Source: CALKXV01 sp965228905
GTDB lineage: Bacteria > Pseudomonadota > Alphaproteobacteria > Rhodobacterales > Rhodobacteraceae
Direction of reading: 5' to 3'
NCBI GenBank assembly: GCA_965228905.1
Contig: CBDDII010000003.1
Location: forward strand, 1,860,001-1,924,000
Length of the DNA: 64,000 nucleotides
Numbering within the stretch: position 1 is the first letter of the stretch; the number at the start of each line of letters is the position of its first letter. The notes beneath the pieces are model-generated. The model was not told where the DNA came from. It worked only from the letters and a program-made list of their open reading frames with translations, and did not search any database. This document shows positions 41,873-51,016 of the stretch, piece by piece. Made by a program: the position numbers and the translations under genes.

Positions 41873-44240
41873 GTTTCTTGAGGAGCTCACGCCCGAAGAA
41901 CTGAGGGCCTTGCCCTACATGTTCGATTTCTGGGCCTTGCCGCACCAGATCGCGCCCGAGGGCGATTGGAAGACCTGGGTGATCCTTGGCGGGCGCGGGG
42001 CGGGCAAGACGCGTGCGGGTTCGGAATGGGTGCGCGCGCAGGTCGAAGGCTCAAAGCCGATGGACGAGGGGCGGTGCGCCCGCGTTGCCTTGGTGGGCGA
42101 GACCTTCGATCAGGCGCGTGACGTCATGGTCTTTGGCGAAAGCGGGATTCTGGCCTGTTCGCCGCCCGACCGGCGCCCTGTCTGGGAGTCGGGCAAGCGG
42201 CAGTTGGTCTGGAAGAACGGCGCGACGGCCAAGGTTTATTCGGCCCATGATTACGAGGGGTTGCGGGGGCCGCAGTTCGATGCAGCCTGGGTGGATGAAA
42301 TCGGTTGTGCCGCTGTCGACAAGGGCACCAACCAGCCCAACAAGTTCCTTGACCCGAAGTCGTCGGAATCCGCCTTGCCGCGTTTTTCGAACGGCGGGCG
42401 CGATGATCTGATCCAGATGCAATACCTGCGTGCGATGACCGAATTCTGGGACGAGCTGGCGAATAATCCGGTGTCGGCCAGTTATGGCGCACCGATGGTG
42501 GCGGCGGACCGGATGTATCTATGGGCCTGGGATGCGCGGCCTTATCCCTATTTCCCTGGTGATTTCGAGACATGGAGCGACGGCGAGAATTATGCGCGGG
42601 GTCACTGGCTGAACGGGCGGGTGACGACGCGGTCGCTGGCCTCGGTCATCAAGGAGGTGTGCCACGGTTCCGGGGTGAGCGAGATCGACGTTTCCGGCGT
42701 TCACGGGCTGGTGCGTGGTTTCGTGCTGGAAGGCGGCGAGACGGGGCGCGAGGCTTTGCAACCCTTGTTGCTGGCCTATGGTGTCGATGCCATCGAAAAG
42801 GATGGTTTGCTGGTGTTTCGCAACCGCACCGGGCTGACGCAGGCGAGCCTTGCCGAGGCGAGCCTCGCACGGGGCGAGGCGGCTTCGATCCTGAACAAGT
42901 CGCGGGCCTCGGAAGCCGAGATCTCGGGCCGGGTGCGGCTGACCTATGTGGACGCGGACGGCGATTACGAGGTGCGGGGTGCGGAAAGTGTATTCCCGGA
43001 CGAGGCGACTGTTTCGGTTTCGATCAGCGAACTGCCCCTGGCGCTGACCAAGGGCGAAGCGCAGGCGGTCGTCGAGCGCTGGCTGGCCGAGGCGCGTGTG
43101 GCGCGGGACGGGGTGAGCTTTGCGCTGCCGCCGTCGTCGGCGGTAGAGGCCGGGGACATCGTCGACCTAGAAGGCGACAGCTACCGGGTGGACCGGGTGG
43201 AAGACGCTGGGCTGAAACTGGTCGAAGGCGTTCGGGTCGAGCGGGGGATCTACCAACGCGCGGCGACGAACGAGGACTTCACGCCGCTGGCAAGTGCCAC
43301 CGTCGCCTTGCCGGTCTGGGCACGGATGATGGACCTGCCGCTTTTGCGGGGCGATGAGGCGCCGACCTCTCCCTGGATCGCTGCAACTTCGGAGCCTTGG
43401 CCGGGCGAGGTGGCGGTTTACACCTCGTTGGACGGGGAAAGCTGGAGGTTTGACAGCCTGCTCAGCCGTCGCGCGGTAATGGGGACGACGCTGACCGATC
43501 TGCCGCCCGCGGTGCCGGGGATGTGGGACCGGGGGCCGGGGCTTCAGGTGCGGCTTGTCTCGGGCGCGCTGGCCTCGCTGGACGATACCGCGCTGTTCGC
43601 TGGCGGCAACGTCGCGGTGATCGGCGGGGATGAAGGCGCGTCGGAGGTGTTCCAGTTCCGAGATGCTGCACTGATCGACCCTGACGTCTGGTCCCTATCA
43701 ATGCGTCTGCGCGGACAGCGTGGCACGGAAGCGGCCATGGAGGCGGGCTGGAGCGCCGGTGCAACGCTGGTCATTCTGGACGGCGCGGTGCAGCAGGTTT
43801 CCGTTCCGGCGGAGTTGCGCGATGTGCCGCGCTGGTATCGGGTGGGGCCGGCATCGAAGGCTGTCGACCACGGTTCCTACGTCACGTTCCAGCACGCGGC
43901 GACGGCCCTTGGCCTCAGGCCCTATGCGCCGGTGCGTTTGCAGGTCGGCCCGGATGGCGCGGGCGGATTTGCAGCGAGTTGGATCAGGCGCACGCGCGTT
44001 GATAGCGACAACTGGAGCTTGCCGGATGTGCCGCTTGGCGAAACCTATGAAGCCTACCGGGTGCGCGTTCTGTCCGGTGGTGAACTGCTGCGCGAGGAAA
44101 CCGTCAGCACCCAGGATTGGACCTACGCTGCATCCGCTTGGTCGGCGGATGGCGCACCTGCCACGTTCGAGATCGAAGTGGCCCAGATTTCAGACCTTTA
44201 CGGACCCGGTGATACAGCAAGGATAGTGATCAATGCCTGA
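41751..44240 (+). CDS. Fusion of GTA terminase N-terminal half (g2) to distal g15 tail protein
   Basis: One open frame of about 829 residues joins two GTA genes. The first part has the terminase start (LTPEELRALPYMFDFWALPHQ), Walker A GGRGAGKTRAGSEW and the Walker B region GPQFDAAWVDE. At about base 42300 it switches to EIGCAAVDKGTNQPN...FLDPKSSES, which belongs to the TIM-barrel-like domain of g15, and then continues through the putative phage tail domain (GLVRGFVLEGGE, RWLAEARVARDG, YRVDRVEDAGLKLVEGVRVERG) to the normal g15 end. The terminase nuclease, portal, protease, capsid and tail genes and the start of g15 are absent. The start codon is uncertain (TTG 41838 is another option). Confidence 0.85.
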   Translation: MKNVFSSQKDSSQTHQLISTRSALQSGASLVASATPETQSEFLEELTPEELRALPYMFDFWALPHQIAPEGDWKTWVILGGRGAGKTRAGSEWVRAQVEGSKPMDEGRCARVALVGETFDQARDVMVFGESGILACSPPDRRPVWESGKRQLVWKNGATAKVYSAHDYEGLRGPQFDAAWVDEIGCAAVDKGTNQPNKFLDPKSSESALPRFSNGGRDDLIQMQYLRAMTEFWDELANNPVSASYGAPMVAADRMYLWAWDARPYPYFPGDFETWSDGENYARGHWLNGRVTTRSLASVIKEVCHGSGVSEIDVSGVHGLVRGFVLEGGETGREALQPLLLAYGVDAIEKDGLLVFRNRTGLTQASLAEASLARGEAASILNKSRASEAEISGRVRLTYVDADGDYEVRGAESVFPDEATVSVSISELPLALTKGEAQAVVERWLAEARVARDGVSFALPPSSAVEAGDIVDLEGDSYRVDRVEDAGLKLVEGVRVERGIYQRAATNEDFTPLASATVALPVWARMMDLPLLRGDEAPTSPWIAATSEPWPGEVAVYTSLDGESWRFDSLLSRRAVMGTTLTDLPPAVPGMWDRGPGLQVRLVSGALASLDDTALFAGGNVAVIGGDEGASEVFQFRDAALIDPDVWSLSMRLRGQRGTEAAMEAGWSAGATLVILDGAVQQVSVPAELRDVPRWYRVGPASKAVDHGSYVTFQHAATALGLRPYAPVRLQVGPDGAGGFAASWIRRTRVDSDNWSLPDVPLGETYEAYRVRVLSGGELLREETVSTQDWTYAASAWSADGAPATFEIEVAQISDLYGPGDTARIVINA

Positions 44241-44943
44241 TACAAGCCGCTTGGGGTTGCCTCTTCTGGCCCCTTCACAATCTCAGAAACATGTGACCGT
44301 CAATGAAGGTCTGGCGCGTCTGGATGCCCTTGTCCATCTGGCGCTGGCCTCGGTTGACGGCACGGTCCCCCCCGTTTCGCCGACGGAGGGCGAGGTGCAT
44401 TCTGTGGGGGCAGGGGCCACGGGGGATTGGTCGGGCGAGGATGGCAAGGTGGCCGTCTTTCTGAACGGCGGCTGGGCCTTTTTGCAACCGAGTGTCGGCT
44501 GGCAGGGCTGGTCCTTGGCGGATGGCGGGCGGGTCGCCTTTGATGGCACTGGCTGGCAGGCGGGGGCCGGGTCATTCTCGGCCAATGGCGCGGGATTCCT
44601 GCATCGCACGATCGAGATTGACCATGACGTGCAGGCCGGAGCCACGTCGACGCTGACCGATCTCTTGCCCGCCGGAAGCATCGTTTATGGCATCACGGCG
44701 CGTGTGATTTCGGCCATCGGCGGGGTGGCCTCGCTGGAGATTGGCGTGTCCGGTGCGGCAAATCGTTATGGCAGCGGCATCGGAACCGGGCTCGGTTCCT
44801 GGGCGCGGGGGATCACCGGATCTCCCTTGGCCTATTACAGCGATACAAGCCTTGTTCTGGGGGCCGAAGGCGGGACATTCGACGGGAACGGCACGATCCG
44901 CGTCGCGGCCCATGTCGCGGAACTCACCTTGCCGCGCGCCTAA
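44233..44943 (+). CDS. DUF2793 protein, GTA spike-like
   Basis: The 236-residue protein begins MPDTSRLGLPLLAPSQSQKHVTVNEGLARLDALV, the conserved DUF2793 start, followed by FLNGGWAFLQP and a Gly-rich beta domain (about 120-236). DUF2793 proteins decorate RcGTA heads (spike GhsA/B types) and often follow g15 in Roseobacters. It overlaps the fused gene by eight bases. It may be functionless if the particle is gone. Confidence 0.82.
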   Translation: MPDTSRLGLPLLAPSQSQKHVTVNEGLARLDALVHLALASVDGTVPPVSPTEGEVHSVGAGATGDWSGEDGKVAVFLNGGWAFLQPSVGWQGWSLADGGRVAFDGTGWQAGAGSFSANGAGFLHRTIEIDHDVQAGATSTLTDLLPAGSIVYGITARVISAIGGVASLEIGVSGAANRYGSGIGTGLGSWARGITGSPLAYYSDTSLVLGAEGGTFDGNGTIRVAAHVAELTLPRA

Positions 44944-45281
44944 CCCCGCGCACAGGACACGCAATTCGGCACGGTTGGATCAAGGTCCAGCCGTGCTTTT
45001 TCTATGTCTTCTCCACAGTCCTGACAAAACCCGTATTCGCCGTCCTCCATTCTTTGGAGGGCGGCTTTTATGCGCATTTTGCGGGTGTTTCGCCGTTGCT
45101 GCGTGGCCTGAGCCATTGCCTGTCTTTGCATGGCGTCCATCCGGCTGAGGCGACCGACCGATTGCTGGTCGAGCACCACGGTGCCGCGATCCTCTTGTGT
45201 CGCGGCGTCTTCTTCCAGCAGTTCCGATTGTTCCTTCCGGAGCATCTCTTTGAAGATGACGATGTCGTTATCGGTGAGCAG
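44940..45281 (-). CDS. DksA/TraR-type zinc-finger protein
   Basis: The protein has the helical segment VGRLSRMDAMQRQAMAQA and the C4 zinc finger CQDCGEDIEKARL...CVSC, typical of small TraR/DksA regulators that bind in the RNA polymerase secondary channel. Family members start MTxDD, which aligns with LTDNDIVIFKE here. The matching start codon is CTG at 45281 (113 residues), with GGAGG six bases before it, while ATG 45245 lacks a good ribosome site. Its stop TAG overlaps the DUF2793 TAA. Divergent from cysE. Confidence 0.82.
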   Translation of the reverse strand: MLTDNDIVIFKEMLRKEQSELLEEDAATQEDRGTVVLDQQSVGRLSRMDAMQRQAMAQATQQRRNTRKMRIKAALQRMEDGEYGFCQDCGEDIEKARLDLDPTVPNCVSCARG

Positions 45282-45358
45282 ATTACGCCTCCCGCCTTTT
45301 CTCGCTGGTCGCTTTGGCCTATCTGTTATAGTCAAGCCAGCCAGCAAAGGACACCGAC

Positions 45359-46174
45359 ATGGCCGAGCAACGACCGCAGACCGCATCGCTTGATCCCGTT
45401 TGGGACCGAATCAAAGAGGATGCCCATGCCGCGGTGGCTGCCGAGCCTTTGATCGGCGGGATGGTCCACACGACGGTTCTGCACCATAAATCTCTTGAAA
45501 GTGCATTGGGTTATCGCTTTGCCTTCAAGTTGTCGTCGACCGAGATGACGGGCCAGCTTTTGCGGGAAATCTCGGAAGAGGCTTACGACACGGACCCCAG
45601 CCTTGGCGAGGCTGCGCGCGCCGACCTTGTTGCCATTTACGAACGTGACCCGGCCTGCCACCGGCTGTTGCAGCCCCTGTTGTTCTTCAAGGGGTTCCAG
45701 GCGGTTCAGGCTTACCGCATTGGCCATTGGCTGTGGCAGCGCGGTCGCACCGACCTTGCCTATTACATCCAGGCCAGGGTCAGCGAGATTTTCGGGATCG
45801 ACATCCACCCCAATGCGCGGATCGGCAAGGGGCTGATGATCGACCACGCCCATTCGATCGTGATCGGTGAGACGGCTGTTGTCGGCAACAATGTCTCGAT
45901 GCTCCATTCGGTGACCCTTGGCGGCACCGGCAAGGAAGACGACGACCGCCACCCCAAGATCGGCGATGGTGTGCTGATCGGTGCGGGTGCCAAGGTTCTG
46001 GGCAATATCCGGATCGGCGATTGCAGCCGCATTGCCGCCGGTTCGGTCGTGCTTCAGGAAGTGCCGCCCTGCAAGACCGTGGCCGGTGTGCCCGCCCGCA
46101 TCGTCGGGGATTCCGGGTGCGATCAACCGTCCCTTTCGATGGATCAGATCCTGAACGGTTTCATCGACGACTAG
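45359..46174 (+). CDS. cysE: Serine O-acetyltransferase
   Basis: CysE acetylates serine with acetyl-CoA in the first step of cysteine synthesis. The 271-residue protein has the helical N-terminal domain and a left-handed beta-helix: GIDIHPNARIGKGLMIDHAH, VIGETAVVGNNVSMLHSVTLGG and GVLIGAGAKVLGNI. The catalytic His-Asp pair is in IDHAH. The C-terminal tail (ILNGFIDD) ends in hydrophobic/acidic residues, like the tails that dock into CysK. cysE also lies just beyond the RcGTA cluster in Rhodobacter, as I recall. cysK follows after 135 bases. Confidence 0.95.
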   Translation: MAEQRPQTASLDPVWDRIKEDAHAAVAAEPLIGGMVHTTVLHHKSLESALGYRFAFKLSSTEMTGQLLREISEEAYDTDPSLGEAARADLVAIYERDPACHRLLQPLLFFKGFQAVQAYRIGHWLWQRGRTDLAYYIQARVSEIFGIDIHPNARIGKGLMIDHAHSIVIGETAVVGNNVSMLHSVTLGGTGKEDDDRHPKIGDGVLIGAGAKVLGNIRIGDCSRIAAGSVVLQEVPPCKTVAGVPARIVGDSGCDQPSLSMDQILNGFIDD

Positions 46175-46309
46175 GGCGATGGCAAAACCCGGTTTCGTTT
46201 GGACAAGGCCGGGCGAAACCTCGGACCTGATTGTGTCGGGGCCGTTTTTTCCCAAGGAAGTTTCCGCGAAACCTGTTAGCCTGCCCTCGAACCACTTGAG
46301 GGGGCAATC

Positions 46310-47377
46310 ATGTCAGTGAGACAGACGAACGGACGCGGCCGACTTTTCGACAGCGTTCTGGACACCGTTGGCGACACGCCGGCGATCCGCATCAATCGCA
46401 TCGCACCGAAGAACGTCACGGTCTACGTGAAGTTTGAGGCGTTCAATCCGGCAGGCTCGGTCAAGGACCGGCTGGCGCTGAACATCATCGAGGCGGCGGA
46501 ACGCGACGGGCGGTTGAGCCCCGGCCAGACAGTTGTCGAGGCGACCAGCGGCAACACCGGGATTGGGCTTGCCATGGTCTGTGCGGCCAAGGGCTATCCG
46601 CTTGTGGTGACCATGGCCGACAGCTTTTCCATCGAACGTCGTCGCTTGATGCGGTTCCTTGGGGCCAAGGTGGTTCTGACGCCGCGCGCGGCGAAGGGGT
46701 TCGGGATGTACCAGAAGGCCAAGGAATTGGCTGAGGCGAACGGGTGGTTCCTTGCCAGCCAGTTTGAAACCCCCGACAATGCCGACATGCACGAAAACAC
46801 CACGGGCCGCGAGATTATCGGCGACTTCGACGGCCAGCGGCTGGACTACTTCGTCACCGGCTATGGAACGGGCGGAACGGTTTCCGGCGTGGGTCGCGTT
46901 TTGCGCACCGAACGGCCGGATACCAAGATCATCCTGACCGAACCGGCGAACGCCGCCATCGTGTCCTCGGGTTACGTGAACACGCGGAACGACGCGCACC
47001 AGCCGACCGAGGGCCATCCAAATTTCGAACCGCACCCGATCCAGGGCTGGACGCCGGACTTCATTCCCTGGGTTCTGCAAGAGGCGATGGACAAGAAGTA
47101 CTATGACGAGATGGTCCCCGTGGCCGGGCCGGACGGCATCGCCTGGTCGAAACGTCTGGCCGCCGAAGAGGGCATCTTCACCGGGATTTCCGGCGGCTCT
47201 ACCTTTGCGGTCGCGATGAAGGTTGCCGAAACGGCACCGGAAGGATCGGTGATCCTTGCCATGCTACCAGACACCGGCGAGCGCTATCTTTCGACGCCAC
47301 TGTTCGAGGGTATCCCCGAAGACATGTCGGACGAGGAAGCCGAGATCTCGCAATCCACGCCTTCACATCAGATGTAA
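46310..47377 (+). CDS. cysK: Cysteine synthase A (long form)
   Basis: This PLP enzyme makes cysteine from O-acetylserine and sulphide. The 355-residue protein has the PLP lysine in NPAGSVKDRLA (K52), the substrate loop EATSGNTGIGLA, the phosphate loop GYGTGGTVSG and ISGGS near 300. It is longer than the usual 305-320 because of an insert (about residues 220-250) and a charged tail after the phosphate region. Together with cysE it forms a compact cysteine pathway. A terminator follows 6 bases after the stop. Confidence 0.93.
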   Translation: MSVRQTNGRGRLFDSVLDTVGDTPAIRINRIAPKNVTVYVKFEAFNPAGSVKDRLALNIIEAAERDGRLSPGQTVVEATSGNTGIGLAMVCAAKGYPLVVTMADSFSIERRRLMRFLGAKVVLTPRAAKGFGMYQKAKELAEANGWFLASQFETPDNADMHENTTGREIIGDFDGQRLDYFVTGYGTGGTVSGVGRVLRTERPDTKIILTEPANAAIVSSGYVNTRNDAHQPTEGHPNFEPHPIQGWTPDFIPWVLQEAMDKKYYDEMVPVAGPDGIAWSKRLAAEEGIFTGISGGSTFAVAMKVAETAPEGSVILAMLPDTGERYLSTPLFEGIPEDMSDEEAEISQSTPSHQM

Positions 47378-47383
47378 AACAAG

Positions 47384-47409
47384 CGCCCCGGTCTTCCGGG
47401 GCGTTTTTT
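47384..47409 (+). terminator. Intrinsic terminator after cysK
   Basis: CGCCCCGG (47384-47391), loop TCTT and CCGGGGCG (47396-47403) form an eight-base perfect stem followed by six T. Convergent gene starts its stop codon at 47418. Confidence 0.9.
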
Positions 47410-47417
47410 ATGCCCGG

Positions 47418-47903
47418 TTACTTGGTGGCCCCGAACGGGCGGTCAATGACCGTCAGATCAACCATGTTGAAGGTCAAGTTCTTGTTTCGAAACAACCGTT
47501 TGCCCCGGCGCGGGTAATCCGAAACGTCATGGCCGGTCTTCTGGCTGACCGAGATGCAGCGGAACGGCCCGGTGCCGGTGTTCTTGAAGGAATGGGCCAG
47601 CCCGCCCTTGCGGCAGCCAACGAAATCCCCTGCCTTGATCGTGTGGCTTTCCGCACCGATCCGCGCCGTCGCCTCGCCCTCAAGAACGTACCAACATTCT
47701 TCCTCGTGATAATGCAGGTGGTGTTCGGTGCTTTCGTCCCCCGGCGCAACCTCGACAAGGCTGAAGTCGATCTCGGTCAACCCGGTCGATTTTCCCAATG
47801 ACTTTTGCAGGCGCCGCGCATCCTTGTTCAGAAAATGCGTCTTCATCTCGCCCTTCATGGCCATGATATCCACGGCAGACAGAATATAGGTTTCGTCGCT
47901 CAT
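47418..47903 (-). CDS. Cupin-domain protein
   Basis: The 161-residue protein contains the cupin motif 1 region HHLHYHEEECWYVLEGEATARI with metal-type His/Glu and motif 2 GLAHSFKNTGTGPFRCI. The first 28 residues include MKGEMKTHFLN, a fold-specific N-terminal arm. ATG 47903 is chosen over an upstream in-frame start at 47930. The substrate is unknown. It is the last gene in the minus-strand block and converges on cysK. Confidence 0.82.
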   Translation of the reverse strand: MSDETYILSAVDIMAMKGEMKTHFLNKDARRLQKSLGKSTGLTEIDFSLVEVAPGDESTEHHLHYHEEECWYVLEGEATARIGAESHTIKAGDFVGCRKGGLAHSFKNTGTGPFRCISVSQKTGHDVSDYPRRGKRLFRNKNLTFNMVDLTVIDRPFGATK

Positions 47904-48007
47904 CGGCCGCTCCCGCCGGAAAAAGTACAATCGGCAAAGGAGTAGGCTGACAGAAGTGAGGATATCGTTAAATGCAGTGCGACTTTTTCAGGAACGACCG
48001 CCCGGCG

Positions 48008-48298
48008 TCACGACATCTGATCGCACCTGAGACTTCTCTGGCCATCGTCCAGCCGCGCCGTGCGGAACTCCCCGGCATCCCAGCTCATGCCCGGCCTGGC
48101 GTAAAAATCCGGGCGTTCGGGGTCGACAAGCGGCAGCGTCTCGACCCGTCCGTCCGGAAAGGCGATCCGGGCCTGACCGTCGGAATAGGTCACACCCAGA
48201 TCGGGGCCGTTCGGGCAGGTATAGGTCTCCGACGACGAGCCGACGCCGCCACAGGCAGCGAGGGCTGCCAGCGGCAGAAGGGCAAGCACGATCCTCAC
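48008..48298 (-). CDS. Small lipoprotein, MliC-like
   Basis: The 96-residue protein has a signal sequence and lipobox LAAC (near residues 13-16), then a short domain with TYTCPNGPDLGVTY, ARIAFPDGRVETLPL and a second cysteine (RSLRCDQ), consistent with the MliC fold of lysozyme inhibitors, although the key residues cannot be verified here. It overlaps the pdhC stop by four bases, so it is co-transcribed with the pyruvate dehydrogenase genes. Confidence 0.65.
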   Translation of the reverse strand: MRIVLALLPLAALAACGGVGSSSETYTCPNGPDLGVTYSDGQARIAFPDGRVETLPLVDPERPDFYARPGMSWDAGEFRTARLDDGQRSLRCDQMS

Positions 48299-49602
48299 GC
48301 GAGCATCCCGATCGGGTTTTCCAGGTTCGATTTGATCGCATCCAGGAACTGCGCGCCCAAAGCCCCGTCAATCACCCGGTGATCGACGCTCAGGGTCACG
48401 CTCATCACCGTCGCAACTCCGACCGTGCCATCCTCTTTCACCACGGGTTTCTTCACACCCGCGCCGACCGCAAGGATCGAGCCGTGGGGCGGGTTGATGA
48501 CCGCGTCGAAATTGTCGATGCCGAACATCCCAAGGTTGGAAATCGCGAAACTGCCGCCCTGGTATTCGTGCGGGGCGAGCTTGCGGTCGCGGGCGCGTGT
48601 CGCAAGGTCTTTCATCTCGGCGGAAAGGGCCGACAGCGATTTCAGGTGGCTGTCTTTCAGGACCGGCGTGAACAACCCGCCCTCGATGGCCACGGCCACG
48701 GCCACATCCGAAGGCTTCAGCTTCAGGATACGATCCCCGGCCCAGACGGCGTTGGCGTCCGGCACCGTCTGCAAGGCAAGAGCCGAGGCCTTGATGATGA
48801 AGTCGTTGACGCTGAGCTTCACGCCACGGGCTTCCAACTGCTTGTTGAGGGTCGAGCGGAACTTCAGCAAGGCATCCAGCTCGATGTCCCGGCGCAGGTA
48901 GAAATGCGGGATGGTCTGTTTCGCTTCGCCAAGGCGGGCGGCGATGGTCTTCCGCATTCCGTCCAGCTTGACCTCTTCGAACTCGCGACCCTCGAACATG
49001 GCCACCACCTGATCGGCGGCAGGCCCCGAGGGCGCCGCAGCAGGGGCTGCGGCAGCGACGGGGGCACCGGCGGGCTTCGCACCGGGCTTGGCGTCTTCGA
49101 CATCGGCCTTGACAATCCGGCCCTTCGGACCCGAGCCCTTGATCTGAGACAGGTCCAACCCCTTGTCGGCCGCGATCCGGCGGGCGAGGGGGGAAGCAAA
49201 GATGCGATCCCCGCTTTCGGCCTTGGGGGCCGCGGGGGCAGGGGCGGATTTCGCAGGTTCTGGCGCGGCGGGAGCCTCCTCTTTGGCTCGTTCGCCACTC
49301 CCGCCATCGCCGCCACCGGCAGGCGCGCTTGACGCCGCGCCGATGTCATCCGCGCTTTCGCCGTCTTCCAGAAGAACCGCGATTGGCGAATTGACCTTCA
49401 CGTTCTCGGTGCCTTCCGCGACAAGGATCTTGCCCACGGTGCCTTCATCCACCGCTTCGAATTCCATCGTTGCCTTGTCGGTTTCGATCTCGGCCAGAAG
49501 GTCGCCCGAAGACACAGTATCGCCTTCCTTGACCAGCCATTTTGCAAGCGTGCCTTCCTCCATCGTCGGGGAAAGCGCGGGCATCAGAATTTCAGTGGGC
49601 AT
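48295..49602 (-). CDS. pdhC: Pyruvate dehydrogenase E2, dihydrolipoamide acetyltransferase
   Basis: E2 forms the core of the pyruvate dehydrogenase complex and moves acetyl groups to CoA. The 435-residue protein has one lipoyl domain (ETDKATMEFEA, Lys near residue 43), an Ala/Pro linker, the E1/E3-binding domain (FASPLARRIAADKG...GPKGRIVKADV) and the catalytic domain with SVDHRVIDGALGAQFL. The E3 gene (lpd) is not in this window. It follows pdhB by 12 bases. Confidence 0.96.
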   Translation of the reverse strand: MPTEILMPALSPTMEEGTLAKWLVKEGDTVSSGDLLAEIETDKATMEFEAVDEGTVGKILVAEGTENVKVNSPIAVLLEDGESADDIGAASSAPAGGGDGGSGERAKEEAPAAPEPAKSAPAPAAPKAESGDRIFASPLARRIAADKGLDLSQIKGSGPKGRIVKADVEDAKPGAKPAGAPVAAAAPAAAPSGPAADQVVAMFEGREFEEVKLDGMRKTIAARLGEAKQTIPHFYLRRDIELDALLKFRSTLNKQLEARGVKLSVNDFIIKASALALQTVPDANAVWAGDRILKLKPSDVAVAVAIEGGLFTPVLKDSHLKSLSALSAEMKDLATRARDRKLAPHEYQGGSFAISNLGMFGIDNFDAVINPPHGSILAVGAGVKKPVVKEDGTVGVATVMSVTLSVDHRVIDGALGAQFLDAIKSNLENPIGMLA

Positions 49603-49614
49603 CTCGCGATCTCC

Positions 49615-50982
49615 TTACCGATAGGTCACGGCCTTGACCGCGTCGATGACTTCTTTCACCGAGGTCAGGGCCAGTTTCTCAAGGTTCGCCGCATAGGGCA
49701 TGGGCACGTCCTTGCCGGTGCAGGCGATGACCGGGGCATCGAGGTAGTCGAACGCCTCGCGCATGATCTCGGCCCCGATGTGGTCGGACATGCTGGCCAC
49801 GGGCCAGCCTTCTTCCACGGTCACGCAGCGGTTGGTCTTTTTCACGCTTTCCATCACCGTCGCCATGTCGAGAGGGCGCAGGGTGCGCAGGTCGATCACC
49901 TCGGCCTCGATCCCCTCTTTCGCCAGTTCGTCGGCGGCTTTCAGGGTGTAAGTCATGCCGATGCCCCAAGACACCAGCGTCACATCCTTGCCTTCGCGCC
50001 AGATCCGGGCCTTGCCGAAGGGGATCGTGAAATCGTCCAACTTGGGCACGTCGAAGGACTGGCCATAGAGGATCTCGTTTTCCAGAAACACCACCGGGTT
50101 CGGATCGCGGATCGCGCTTTTCAACAGGCCCTTGGCATCGGCGGCCGAATAGGGCTGCACCACCTTCAGACCAGGAACGCTTGCATACCAGGCCGCATAG
50201 TCCTGGGAATGCTGCGCACCCACACGCGCAGCCGCACCGTTCGGGCCACGGAAGACGATGGGGCTGCCCATCTGACCGCCCGACATGTAAAGCGTCTTGG
50301 CGGCAGAGTTGATAATCTGGTCAATGGCTTGCATGGCAAAGTTGAACGTCATGAATTCGACAATCGGCTTCAACCCGCCCCAGGAGGCACCGACACCCAC
50401 ACCGGCAAAACCATGCTCGGTGATCGGCGTGTCGATCACGCGGCGGGCACCGAATTCATCCAGCAAGCCTTGGGTGATCTTGTAGGCGCCCTGATACTCG
50501 GCCACTTCCTCGCCCATGACAAAGACCGTCTCGTCGGCGCGCATTTCCTCGGCCATGGCATCGCGCAGAGCCTCGCGCACCGTGGTCGTCACCATTTCCG
50601 TGCCTTCGGGATAATCGGGCGAGCGGTCGACCTTCGGGGCGGGGGCTGCTTCGGCAGCGGCGGCGGCGGGCGCCGCGGTTTCTTCCTTGGGCGCTTCCTC
50701 CGACTCGGCAGGGGTGGGCGAGGCCGAGGACATATCCTCGCCTTCCTCGCCGATGATCGCAATCGGGGTGTTCACCTTCACGGCTTCGGTGCCCTCGGCC
50801 ACAAGCAGTTTGCCGACGACACCTTCATCGACCGCCTCGAACTCCATCGTGGCCTTGTCGGTCTCGATCTCGGCGATGATGTCGCCCGACGACACCGTGT
50901 CGCCTTCCTTGACCAGCCATTTCGCCAGCGTGCCTTCTTCCATCGTGGGCGAAAGTGCGGGCATCAGAATTTCGGTTGCCAT
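49615..50982 (-). CDS. pdhB: Pyruvate dehydrogenase E1 beta subunit with lipoyl domain
   Basis: The 455-residue protein begins with a lipoyl domain nearly identical to that of pdhC (GDIIAEIETDKATMEFEA), then an acidic/Ala linker and the E1-beta transketolase-like domain (TTVREALRDAMAEEM, GSPIVFRGPNGAAARVGAQH, TLRPLDMATVMESV). The lipoyl extension on E1-beta is a known alphaproteobacterial feature. The gene is separated from pdhA by a sulfotransferase gene. Confidence 0.96.
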   Translation of the reverse strand: MATEILMPALSPTMEEGTLAKWLVKEGDTVSSGDIIAEIETDKATMEFEAVDEGVVGKLLVAEGTEAVKVNTPIAIIGEEGEDMSSASPTPAESEEAPKEETAAPAAAAAEAAPAPKVDRSPDYPEGTEMVTTTVREALRDAMAEEMRADETVFVMGEEVAEYQGAYKITQGLLDEFGARRVIDTPITEHGFAGVGVGASWGGLKPIVEFMTFNFAMQAIDQIINSAAKTLYMSGGQMGSPIVFRGPNGAAARVGAQHSQDYAAWYASVPGLKVVQPYSAADAKGLLKSAIRDPNPVVFLENEILYGQSFDVPKLDDFTIPFGKARIWREGKDVTLVSWGIGMTYTLKAADELAKEGIEAEVIDLRTLRPLDMATVMESVKKTNRCVTVEEGWPVASMSDHIGAEIMREAFDYLDAPVIACTGKDVPMPYAANLEKLALTSVKEVIDAVKAVTYR

Positions 50983-51016
50983 TGGGCTTTATCCTCCTCC
51001 AAAGGCTCCGGGGGCG

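Noticed and set aside
46175..46309. Possible terminator with TTTTTT near 46245 between cysE and cysK
   Set aside because: No stable stem precedes the T-run, so I do not call it.
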